A stretch of DNA of 64,000 nucleotides, taken from the NCBI GenBank assembly GCA_045576355.1, contig JAZNGG010000029.1, forward strand, positions 39,922-103,921. Reading direction: 5' to 3'. Made by a program: the position numbers and the translations under genes. This DNA comes from Liminaster sp045576355 (lineage in GTDB: Bacteria; Bacteroidota; Bacteroidia; Bacteroidales; UBA3663). The notes below the pieces were generated by a model that was given only the letters and a program-made list of their open reading frames with translations, had not been told where the DNA came from and searched no databases. Shown one piece after another: positions 17,663 to 27,100 of this stretch (position 1 is the first letter of the stretch; every line of letters starts with the position of its first letter).

Positions 17663-18010
17663 TATGGGCTGCGCCTGCGATGGCTCATGGCGATGGCAAT
17701 GGCTTTGTTTTCACTTTTCACCTTTCAGTTTTCTCTTTGCTCTTTCCTCTTGTCAAGGCGAAGCTCACGTCCAAAGGGAATAATTCGCAGAATAACGCTC
17801 GCTATCGCTTGCGTTTCCCATCCGGATGGCAAAGCACTGCGGAGCATGTGCGCTCTGTGAAATTCTGTGCTTTTCTGTGTGCGAAAAACTATGGCAGATG
17901 GCGATGGCTGATAGCTGTGCCTCTATAAGAGCAAAACTGAAAACAAAGCCATCTGCCATCGCCATCTGCCATCGCAGGACGAAGTCCCTAAAATTTTCCT
18001 CTTTATATTT
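17663..18010. repeat. Composite intergenic repeat upstream of fucI
   Basis: GGCTGCGCC, GGCGATGGCAATGGC, a TTTCACTTTTCACC string, PAL-1, then GCCATCTGCCATCGCC. No gene; small open frames here are read-through of repeats. Confidence 0.75.
17757..17889. repeat. Palindromic intergenic element PAL-1 (core reversed)
   Basis: Core centred on CCATCCGGATGG at 17818-17829. Here the GCTATCGCTTGCGTTT side comes first and GCACTGCGGAGCATGTGCG second. Ends in CTGTGTGCGAAAAA. The left end has GCGAAGCTCACGTCCAAAGG in place of the TTTTTGCACACAGA end seen in other copies. Confidence 0.8.
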
Positions 18011-18081
18011 TTCTAATTAGTAGAAAATTTGTTTCTTTGCAAAACAATCTGAAAAATCACAAATCTTATAAAATCACAAAC

Positions 18082-19857
18082 ATGAAAACCTATCCTAAAA
18101 TCGGTATCCGACCCGTCATTGATGCACGCCAAGGCGGTATCCGCGAAGGTCTCGAAGAGAAAACCATGTGTCTGGCTAAAGCCGTAGCAACATTGATTTC
18201 CGAAAACGTAAAAAACAGTGATGGAACACCCGTAGAGTGTGTCATTGCCGATGGCACTATCGGTCGTGTTGCCGAGACAGCAGCTTGTGCCGCTAAGTTT
18301 GAACGTGAGGGAGTCGGTGCTACCATCACCGTGACTTCTTGCTGGTGCTATGGTTCAGAAACCATGGACATGCACCCACATTGGCCAAAGGCTGTTTGGG
18401 GATTTAACGGTACAGAGCGCCCCGGTGCAGTCTATCTGGCAGCGGTCCTTGCAGCCCATGCACAAAAGGGTCTGCCGGCATTCGGCATCTACGGACATGA
18501 CGTACAAGACATGGGAGACAACTCTATCCCCGCCGATGTGGCAGAAAAAATACTCCGTTGGGCACGCGCAGCTCAAGCCGTAGCCACCATGCGCGGACAG
18601 AGCTACCTCTCTATCGGCAGCCAATGTATGGGTATCGCAGGCAGTATCGTGGATCAGAACTTCTTCCAGGAATATCTCGGCATGCGCAATGAGAGCGTAG
18701 ATGAAACAGAGATCCTGCGCCGCATGGAGGAAGGAATCTATGATCATGAGGAGTTTGCCAAAGCCATGGCATGGACAGAGAAATACTGCAAACCGAAAGA
18801 GGGATGGGATAAAAACCGCCCGGAGAAACAGAAAGATCGCGCCGGCAAGGACGCTGACTGGGAATTTGTCGTTAAGATGACCATCATCATCCGCGACTTG
18901 ATGTTGGGCAATCCCAAACTGCGCGAGATGGGCTTCAAAGAGGAGGCCATCGGACACAATGCCATCGCAGCCGGATTTCAGGGACAACGTCAATGGACTG
19001 ACTGGAAACCTAACGGAGACTTCTCTGAGGCACTCTTATGCAGCACCTTCGACTGGAATGGTATCCGTGAGGCTTATGTCCTCGCCACCGAAAACGATGC
19101 TTGCAACGGCGTATCGATGCTCTTTGGCAAACTGCTGACCGGATGCGGACAGATGTTCTCTGACGTGCGCACATATTGGAGCCCGGAAGCCGTGAAACGT
19201 GTGACCGGTAAAGAACTCACCGGAATGGCTGCCGGAGGCATGATCCACCTCATCAACTCAGGAGCCACCACACTCGATGCCACCGGTGCGAGCACCAATG
19301 CTCAAGGTGAGCCTTGTATGAAGCCGGCATGGGAAATGACAGAGGCTGATGCTGAAGCCTGTCTGAAAGCGACCAACTGGCTGCCGGCTGACCGCGACTA
19401 CTTCCGTGGAGGAGGATTCTCAAGCAACTTCCTCAGCAAGGGAGGAATGCCGGTGACGATGTGCCGTCTTAATCTGATCAAGGGGCTTGGTCCTGTTCTG
19501 CAGATCGCAGAGGGCTGGACAGCAGACGTCGAACCGGAAATCTTCGATGTCCTCAATATGCGCACAGACCCAACTTGGCCGACTACATGGTTCGTGCCTC
19601 GTCTGGACGAAACCAAAGCCGCCTTTAAGGATGTCTATTCGGTGATGAATAATTGGGGAGCCAACCACGGCGCCATCAGCTACGGACACATCGGTGCAGA
19701 CTTAATCACTTTGGCCTCTATGCTCCGCATCCCGGTATGTATGCACAATGTCCCGGAAGATCAGATTTTCCGCCCGGCAGCATGGAATGCCTTTGGCATG
19801 GATAAGGAGGGTGCAGACTATCGTGCTTGCGCCACTTACGGCCCGGTGTATAAATAG
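18082..19857 (+). CDS. fucI: L-fucose isomerase
   Basis: Cytoplasmic isomerase converting L-fucose to L-fuculose, the first committed step of fucose use. 591 residues, the family's exact usual length. It begins KIGIRPVIDARQGG, has the Mn-site regions around TENDACNGVSMLFGK (residue about 337) and GAISYGHIGADLITLA (near 540), and ends GPVYK. I chose the ATG at 18082 rather than one at 18037 because homology begins there and the upstream part is repeat-adjacent. It leads a fucI-mutarotase-fucP group, although a 220-bp repeat spacer follows it. Confidence 0.97.
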   Translation: MKTYPKIGIRPVIDARQGGIREGLEEKTMCLAKAVATLISENVKNSDGTPVECVIADGTIGRVAETAACAAKFEREGVGATITVTSCWCYGSETMDMHPHWPKAVWGFNGTERPGAVYLAAVLAAHAQKGLPAFGIYGHDVQDMGDNSIPADVAEKILRWARAAQAVATMRGQSYLSIGSQCMGIAGSIVDQNFFQEYLGMRNESVDETEILRRMEEGIYDHEEFAKAMAWTEKYCKPKEGWDKNRPEKQKDRAGKDADWEFVVKMTIIIRDLMLGNPKLREMGFKEEAIGHNAIAAGFQGQRQWTDWKPNGDFSEALLCSTFDWNGIREAYVLATENDACNGVSMLFGKLLTGCGQMFSDVRTYWSPEAVKRVTGKELTGMAAGGMIHLINSGATTLDATGASTNAQGEPCMKPAWEMTEADAEACLKATNWLPADRDYFRGGGFSSNFLSKGGMPVTMCRLNLIKGLGPVLQIAEGWTADVEPEIFDVLNMRTDPTWPTTWFVPRLDETKAAFKDVYSVMNNWGANHGAISYGHIGADLITLASMLRIPVCMHNVPEDQIFRPAAWNAFGMDKEGADYRACATYGPVYK

Positions 19858-20078
19858 GGTGGTAGCCCCCCTGCGAGGGCATGGGGGCTACCGCCCTGCT
19901 ATGGCTCATGGCAATGGCATGGTTGGTTGAGGGGTTGAAGGGTTGAGGGGTTGAAAAAATAAACTTCTAAACCAAATAAAGGGCTGCGCCCCTGCTATGG
20001 CTGATGGCAATGGCAGATGGCTTTGTTTTCAGTTTTCCTCTGTTCTCTATACTCTGTACTCAACTAACGTATAAAAAA
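19858..20078. repeat. Composite intergenic repeat inside the fucose cluster
   Basis: A GTAGCCCCCCTGCGAGGGC block with GGGGGCTACC (short inverted repeat at 19861-19892), TTGAGGGGTTGAAGGGTTGA at about 19928-19950, GGGCTGCGCCCC, GGCTGATGGCAATGGC. No gene. Confidence 0.75.
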
Positions 20079-20468
20079 ATGAATCCAACACCCCAACAAG
20101 GATATCCTGCCAGACAATATCCACACCCGGTAAAACGTTACTGCCAGACCCTCGATCTCCGAGACAATCCGGAACTGATTGCGGCCTATCGTCGAGCACA
20201 TAGTCCACAAGAGTTCTGGCCGGAAATCCTCTCCGGCATCCGTGAAGTCGGTATTTTAGAGATGGAGATCTACCTGCTCGGCACCCGTCTTTTCATGATC
20301 GTCGAGACCGCAGAAGATTTCGACTGGGAGACAGCCATGGCTCGTCTGGCAACACTGCCCCGACAAGCCGAATGGGAAGACTTTGTCGGACAGTTTCAGC
20401 AAGTACTCCAAGGAGCCAAGTCATCTGAGAAATGGAGACTGATGGAGCGCATTTTCAAACTTTACTGA
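20079..20468 (+). CDS. L-rhamnose/L-fucose mutarotase family protein
   Basis: A 129-residue RhaM-type (DUF718) mutarotase that interconverts sugar anomers so that the isomerase receives its substrate. It shows YCQTLDLRDNPELIAAYRRAH, the active-site region EFWPEILSGIREVGILEMEIY, RLFMIVE, and the family's final EWEDF. The position between fucI and fucP points to L-fucose as substrate, as in other Bacteroidota. Start at 20079 is preferred; the frame is open upstream through repeats but without homology. Confidence 0.88.
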   Translation: MNPTPQQGYPARQYPHPVKRYCQTLDLRDNPELIAAYRRAHSPQEFWPEILSGIREVGILEMEIYLLGTRLFMIVETAEDFDWETAMARLATLPRQAEWEDFVGQFQQVLQGAKSSEKWRLMERIFKLY

Positions 20469-20531
20469 CCCTCTCATCGAGGAGTCTCATAACCAAAACA
20501 ACAGCCGAGTAACACCTAAAACATAATCAAC

Positions 20532-21836
20532 ATGAACAACCAGAAACCAAAACTTGTAGAGAAAAAATATCTCATCCCCTTTATCCTCATCACATCATTA
20601 TTTGCCTTATGGGGATTTGCCAATGACATCACCAATCCGATGGTGGCAGCATTCCAGACAGTAATGGAATTGTCAGCAGCTAAGGCTTCGTTGATCCAAT
20701 TTGCATTCTACGGCGGATATGCCACCATGGCGATCCCTGCCGCCCTCTTCATTCGCAAATACAGCTACAAGAGCGGTATATTATTGGGACTCGGTCTGTA
20801 TGCCTTCGGTGCATTCCTCTTTATCCCGGCAGCACATTTCCAGGAGTTCACTTTCTTCTGTTTTTCGCTCTATATCCTCACCTTTGGTCTGGCATTCCTC
20901 GAAACGACAGCCAATCCGTTTATCCTTTCATTAGGAGACAAGGCGACCTCAACACGACGCCTCAACATGGCACAAGCATTCAATCCTGTCGGCTCTCTGA
21001 GCGGTATGGCAGTGGCATCCTTTATCGTGCTGCCGCAACTATGGTCTGACAGACGCGATGCCAGCGGTCAAACTTTCTTCCACACCCTTTCAGATCTGGA
21101 AAAGGCAGAGATCAGACTTCATGACCTGGCAGTGATCCGCAATCCATATGTAGCACTCGGACTGATCGTAGTCATCACATTTATTATTATCGCCATCACC
21201 AAGATGCCGAAGGTGAAAGAAGAAGAGAACACAGAAGAAGCCGAACACACAGTGTGGCAGACACTGCTGAATCTCTGGCGCAACCGCATCTATCGCTACG
21301 GTGTGATGTCACAGGTATTCTATGTTGGTGCTCAAATCATGGTGTGGACATTCATCATCCAGTATGCCGACCGACTGGGCATCGACAAAGCTACTGCACA
21401 AGCCTATAACATCGTGGCAATGTCTCTCAACCTCGGAGGACGATTTATCGGAACTTACATCATGAAATTTGTTAACACCAGACGTCTCCTGATGTTATTC
21501 GGTATCGGGGCATCATTATGCACCTTGGGAGCCATCACACTGAATAGCATGGCAGGTCTCATCAGCCTTGTGCTCATCAGTCTGTTTATGTCCATCATGT
21601 TCCCATCGATCTATGGCATAGCCCTCGAAAACGTCGATACACAAGACACCAAACTCGGAGCTGCATTCCTCGTAATGGCGATCGTGGGAGGAGCTCTCAT
21701 GCCTCCGCTTCAAGGTATGATCATAGACTTGAAGACCATTGGCTCATTCCCTGCAGTCAATCTCTCTTTCTGTCTGCCGCTGATCTGCTTCCTGGTGATC
21801 GTCTGGTACGGACGTTATAGTCTGAAGAGAAGCTAA
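20532..21836 (+). CDS. fucP: L-fucose:H+ symporter
   Basis: Major-facilitator permease of the FucP family bringing L-fucose into the cytoplasm. 434 residues with about twelve hydrophobic helices. The first helix reads FALWGFANDITNPMV, containing the family's acidic residue, and helix four carries FLETTANPFI, the family signature. The sequence FNPVGSLSGM follows. It is 63 bp after the mutarotase gene and is followed by a 10-bp hairpin at 21839-21884. Confidence 0.95.
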   Translation: MNNQKPKLVEKKYLIPFILITSLFALWGFANDITNPMVAAFQTVMELSAAKASLIQFAFYGGYATMAIPAALFIRKYSYKSGILLGLGLYAFGAFLFIPAAHFQEFTFFCFSLYILTFGLAFLETTANPFILSLGDKATSTRRLNMAQAFNPVGSLSGMAVASFIVLPQLWSDRRDASGQTFFHTLSDLEKAEIRLHDLAVIRNPYVALGLIVVITFIIIAITKMPKVKEEENTEEAEHTVWQTLLNLWRNRIYRYGVMSQVFYVGAQIMVWTFIIQYADRLGIDKATAQAYNIVAMSLNLGGRFIGTYIMKFVNTRRLLMLFGIGASLCTLGAITLNSMAGLISLVLISLFMSIMFPSIYGIALENVDTQDTKLGAAFLVMAIVGGALMPPLQGMIIDLKTIGSFPAVNLSFCLPLICFLVIVWYGRYSLKRS

Positions 21837-21838
21837 AT

Positions 21839-21884
21839 AATCGTTTCGGGCAAAGTCTGTCATCCGTTTATATACGAAACGATT
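21839..21884 (+). terminator. Hairpin after fucP
   Basis: AATCGTTTCG / CGAAACGATT with a 26-nt loop directly after the fucP stop. No strong U-run, so it may be a processing or partial terminator site between fucP and the GH31 gene. Confidence 0.5.
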
Positions 21885-21922
21885 GAGATCTATATTTATC
21901 AAATAAACATTTAACTAAAACA

Positions 21923-24175
21923 ATGAAACAGACCAATTATCATCTGTTTGACTTTATGGATTTTGATCCGGAGCTCTCCCTCAACGAATCTCTCTGGAAA
22001 GCGTGCCGACCAACACAAATCAGAGAACAAGATGGAGACATCTGGCTGGACATACCTTTTCAGAAACAGCAGTTGGCCAACGATATGGCTGCTGACGAAA
22101 CAGCACCTCGGGTCACACACACACTGAGACTCCGTGCCTATAATCATCACATAGTCCGCCTATCGACCTCTTTTTCGGAGAAACACGATGCCCATCCGGA
22201 TGAAGATGATATGCTCTCATGGCACAAAGAGATCCATCAGATGCCCCTGTCTCTCCATGAAGAAAACGGTCTTTGGACCGTGACAGATGATAAAGGCATA
22301 AAAAGGGCTGAAATCAATCTGAGGGAGGCTGTAATAGACTACTGGAGCGACCTCCAGCCTGCACCCCAGGAGACGATAGACATGACGCTCTTCCCCGATG
22401 GGAAAAAGAGTGTCCGTCTGAGTGCCTATGACCACTTTTCGCCCCCTCGTTACGATGCTCTCCCATTGGCTTACTGCCTCAAAGATGGGGAAAGCGAACG
22501 TGCCACACTCTCTTTCGAATGTCAGCCCGACGAATGTTTTGTCGGTACGGGTGAACGATTTACCAAAATGGACCTGAGCGGAAGGACATTCCAGCTTAAA
22601 AACCAGGATGGACAAGGGGTTAACAACCGTCGATGCTATAAGAACATCCCATTCTACCTGAGTAGCCGGATGTATGGTGTCTTCTATCACACTTGTGCCC
22701 ATTGTAAACTCTCTCTGGCAGATCACTCCACACGCTCAGTACAGTTTCTTAACGACCAGCCCACGATCGATGCATTTATCATCGGCGGTGAGACTCCCGA
22801 AGAGATCCTGCACGGCTATCGCTCCCTGACCGGTTTTCCTCCGATGCTCCCCCTCTGGAGTTTCGGCATCTGGATGAGCCGCATGACCTACTTCAGCGCT
22901 GATGAAGTCAATGAGATCTGTCAGCGACTACGTGCAGAGAACTATCCCTGCGACGTGATCCATCTGGATACAGGATGGTTTAAGACCGACTGGTTATGTG
23001 AATGGAAATTTAACGAGGAACGATTCCCTAATCCCGTTAAGTTTATCCGTGATCTGAAAGAAAACGGATATCGTGTTTCCCTTTGGCAATTGCCCTATGT
23101 GGCAGAAGATGCCGAACAGATCACCGAGGCACGAGACAACAACTATATTGCCCCCCTTACCAAAAAACAAGAACGAGAAGGCTCCAACTTCTCGGCATTA
23201 GATTACGCCGGAACTATCGACTTTACCTATCCTAAAGCGACAGAGTGGTACAAGCAATTGCTCCGCCGCCTGCTGGAAATGGGTGTCACCTGCATCAAAA
23301 CAGACTTTGGAGAAAACATTCACATGGATGCACTCTATCATGGCATGCCGGCAGCATTGCTCAACAATCTATATGCCCTGCTCTATCAGAAAGCCGCCTA
23401 TGAGATTACCGAAGAGGTGTGCGGAGATGGCATTGTCTGGGCAAGAGCCGCGTGGGCAGGATGCCAACGCTACCCATTGCATTGGGGCGGCGACTCAGCC
23501 AGCACATGGGACGGAATGGCAGGTTCGCTGAAAGGAGGTTTGCACTTCGGTCTCTCCGGATTTGCTTTCTGGAGCCATGATGTGCCGGGATTCCACAGCC
23601 TGCCCAACTTTATGAACTCCCCCTTGCAGGAGGATGTCTATGTCCGCTGGACACAGTTTGGAGTCTTCACGTCTCATATGCGCTATCATGGCAGCCACAA
23701 ACGCGAACCATGGGCATATCCTGCCATAGCCCCGATCGTCAAGAAGTGGTGGCATCTGCGTTATCGACTTTTGCCTTACATCATCGAGCAAAGCCAAAAA
23801 GCCACCACCACCGGCTATCCTCTCGTTCGTGCCCTCATCTTCCATCATCATGATGACCGGATCTGCTGGCACATCGATGACCAGTATTATTTCGGTGATG
23901 ACCTCATGGTAGCTCCGGTAATGAACAGCGATAACTGCCGTGATGTCTATCTGCCGGAAGGCGAATGGGTGGACTTCTTCTCCGGCGAGACATTGCAGGG
24001 GGGCAGATGGTTGCGCCATCTGGAAGTTCCTTTGGACAAAATGCCTGTCTATGCTAAAAAAGGCAGTAACATTCCTATGTATAACGAACCGGTGCAGTGC
24101 ACCGATCAGATGGATCTCAGCAAAGCCGAACTCCTTTGCATCGATGAAACATTCGGAGGAATCTCCTTAGACTGA
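21923..24175 (+). CDS. Glycoside hydrolase family 31, YicI-type alpha-xylosidase
   Basis: A 750-residue cytoplasmic (no signal peptide) alpha-glycosidase. The YicI subtype is suggested by GTGERFTKMDLSGR, GIWMSRMTYFS and the catalytic region CIKTDFGE (nucleophile Asp near residue 460), with the acid/base site in WARAAWAGCQRYPLHWGGDS. The N-terminal beta domain covers residues 1-290, the barrel about 300-640 and the C-terminal beta domains the rest. YicI enzymes favour alpha-xylosides, but alpha-glucosides remain possible. It lies 86 bp after fucP and 12 bp before the UroD-MetH gene, so it is probably in their operon. Confidence 0.92.
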   Translation: MKQTNYHLFDFMDFDPELSLNESLWKACRPTQIREQDGDIWLDIPFQKQQLANDMAADETAPRVTHTLRLRAYNHHIVRLSTSFSEKHDAHPDEDDMLSWHKEIHQMPLSLHEENGLWTVTDDKGIKRAEINLREAVIDYWSDLQPAPQETIDMTLFPDGKKSVRLSAYDHFSPPRYDALPLAYCLKDGESERATLSFECQPDECFVGTGERFTKMDLSGRTFQLKNQDGQGVNNRRCYKNIPFYLSSRMYGVFYHTCAHCKLSLADHSTRSVQFLNDQPTIDAFIIGGETPEEILHGYRSLTGFPPMLPLWSFGIWMSRMTYFSADEVNEICQRLRAENYPCDVIHLDTGWFKTDWLCEWKFNEERFPNPVKFIRDLKENGYRVSLWQLPYVAEDAEQITEARDNNYIAPLTKKQEREGSNFSALDYAGTIDFTYPKATEWYKQLLRRLLEMGVTCIKTDFGENIHMDALYHGMPAALLNNLYALLYQKAAYEITEEVCGDGIVWARAAWAGCQRYPLHWGGDSASTWDGMAGSLKGGLHFGLSGFAFWSHDVPGFHSLPNFMNSPLQEDVYVRWTQFGVFTSHMRYHGSHKREPWAYPAIAPIVKKWWHLRYRLLPYIIEQSQKATTTGYPLVRALIFHHHDDRICWHIDDQYYFGDDLMVAPVMNSDNCRDVYLPEGEWVDFFSGETLQGGRWLRHLEVPLDKMPVYAKKGSNIPMYNEPVQCTDQMDLSKAELLCIDETFGGISLD

Positions 24176-24187
24176 TAATATACATTT

Positions 24188-27100
24188 ATGAGTATGAAAA
24201 CCTGGAAAGACAATCTTGAAGAGACCAAACAGAGATATACAGACTGGTGGAATCATAAAGGGATCGTTCTCAACATGTGGGAACACTTTCAAACCGGAGT
24301 TATCCCGCATGCCGACATCCCGGCACCGACCCCACCGAGGGATCTTAATCAGCGATGGTTTGACCCGAACTGGAGGGCTGAATATCTGGATTGGTATGTG
24401 GCACACAGCTCACTGAAAGCAGATATGCTGCCGGTGGCAAATACACAACTCGGTCCGGGCTCGCTGGCTGCGATCTTAGGAGGAAGACTGGAGGGAGGTG
24501 AAGACACCATTTGGATTCATCCGGATCCGAATTATAATGACGATTTCAGTTTCGATCCGAATCACCCGAACTTCCTACTCCACAAGCAGCTCCTTAAAGC
24601 CTGCAAGCAAAAGGCTCAAGGGCACTATTATGTCGGTATGCCTGACTTAATGGAGGGATTGGACGTATTGGCTGCCATCAAGGGGACCGACAAAGTGCTC
24701 TTGGACACGGTGATGCAGCCGGAAGTATTGGAGCAACAATTGCAACGCATCAACGATATCTATTTCCAGGTCTTTGACGAACTCTATGAGATAATCCGAG
24801 AAGGAGATGAAATGGCATTCTGCTATTTCTCTTCATGGGCACCGGGCAAGATGAGCAAAATACAGTGCGATATCTCAACCATGCTCTCAGAGGATGATTA
24901 TAGGCGTTTCGCACAACCATTCCTCCGGGAACAATGTCAGAAAATCGACTATACACTCTATCATCTGGATGGCGTCGGAGCCATGCGACACCTGCCGGCA
25001 TTGCTGGAAATCAAAGAACTGAATGCCATCCAGTGGACACCCGGCGTCGGCGAGCCACAAGGTGGTTCTCCCAAATGGTATCAACTCTACAGACAGATTC
25101 TCGATGCCGGAAAGAGCATTATGGCTTGCTGGGTAACTCTGGACGAGTTGAGACCTCTGTTGGACAACATCGGCGGAGATGGTGTCCACTTAGAAATGGA
25201 CTTCCATAACGAAGCAGAGGTGGAACAAGCCATGAAGATTGTCGAGGAATATCGCTCCTCGTCCAGTCGTCCTGCCACCGCTCTATCTCAACAGTCCTCC
25301 CCCATTGTCCTTTCCTCCGAACCTCGCACCACATCATCACACGCTATAGAGCATCCCACCAGCGCTTCCGAACCTCTCTACCCGATAGAGGAGATTGCTC
25401 GGAAACGAATATTGGTTTTGGATGGGGCCATGGGGACCATGATTCAGACATACAATCTCTCTGAAGAGGATTTCCGAGGAGAAAGATTTGCCCGACATAC
25501 GCACCCGCTTAAAGGGAACAATGACCTCCTTTCGCTGACCCGTCCGAAGATCATCGAAGAAATACACCGCAGATATCTCTCTGCCGGTGCAGACATCATT
25601 GAGACCAACACTTTCAGCGCACAAAGGATCTCAATGGCAGATTACGGACTCTCCGAATCTTGTCGAGAAATCAATCTTGCAGCATGTCAGATCGCAAGAA
25701 AAGTGGCCGATGAGTTTACTCAAATGACTCCGGACAAGCCTCGTTTTGTAGCAGGATCGGTCGGTCCGACCACCAAATGTTGCTCTCTCTGTTCGGACAT
25801 ACATCATGTCGAAAGACGTCCTCTCGATTTTGACACCATCGCCGCTGCCTATCGTGAGCAAATAGAGGCACTCATCGAGGGAGGAGTAGATACACTCTTG
25901 ATAGAGACCATCTTTGACACGCTCAATGCCAAAGCAGCCATCTATGCAGCACAAGAAGCAATGCAGCACTGCAAACGGAAACTCCCCATCATGCTCAGTC
26001 TCACATTGGCTGATTCGACCGGACATAATCTCGCAGGGCAAGATATCGATGCTTTCTTGGCTTCGGTGGCGCATGCTCCGATCTTCTCTATCGGTCTCAA
26101 CTGCTCTTTCGGGGCAGAACAGATGAAACCATTCCTCCGCCAGATCGCACAAAAAGCCCCCTACTACATCAGCGCATACCCCAATGCCGGTCTGCCCGAT
26201 GAGCACGGAAATTATGATCAGACTCCGGAAGAGATGCAGCAACAGGTGTGGCCGCTCATCGAAGAGCATCTGATCAACATCATAGGGGGTTGTTGCGGGA
26301 CAACAGATCGGCACATCGCTCTCTACGAGTCTCTCGTGCATCCGGCTCCACAGATCTATGTTTCCCCACATCGTCCTGTATCTAAAGCGGCTTATGTCAC
26401 ACTCTCTGCCGGTAAAGCGCTCGACTGGAAACCCTCAGAGACTCTTATCGTCGGTGGTAGCATCGATGCTTCTCAACACTCCACTCTGATCGAACAGATC
26501 AAAAAACGTCAGTGGGGAGAGATTACCGAAACCGCTACGACACAAATCGAAAACGGAGCATCACTGATCCTTATCCAACCGGATACAGAGACTGCGCCTT
26601 GCGATGCTCAGTCAGCCGAAGAGGTGGTCAGAGCGCTCACAGCCGATGCCACCATAGCTGCGACTCCGCTCTTCCTCTCATCCTCTTCGGAAGAAGCACG
26701 AACCATATTTGCCAAAAATCTGCAAGGGCGCAGTATCATCGGACCATTAACCTTTAAGAGGGGTGAGGATCATTTTCTCGCAGAGGCACATCGACTGCAC
26801 CGACTTGGCGCTCTGGTGGTCTTCCGTCCGGAAACAGACGAAGACCCAAATCCGAAAACCGAACGGCGCATCGACCTATGTCTCCGAGCATATCTGCTTC
26901 TGACATTGGAAGTGGGCTATCAGCCTTCAGAAATCATCATAGATCCGATCACACCTCAATTCTCACGGAGACACTCCATCGCTCCATTCATAGAGACCGT
27001 AGAATGGTTGCGACACAACTGGCCAAGCATACATCTGCTTTGTAATCTCGATGCACTGATAGAGCATCTCAATGTCCATGCTGCCATCGCAACAAGTCTG

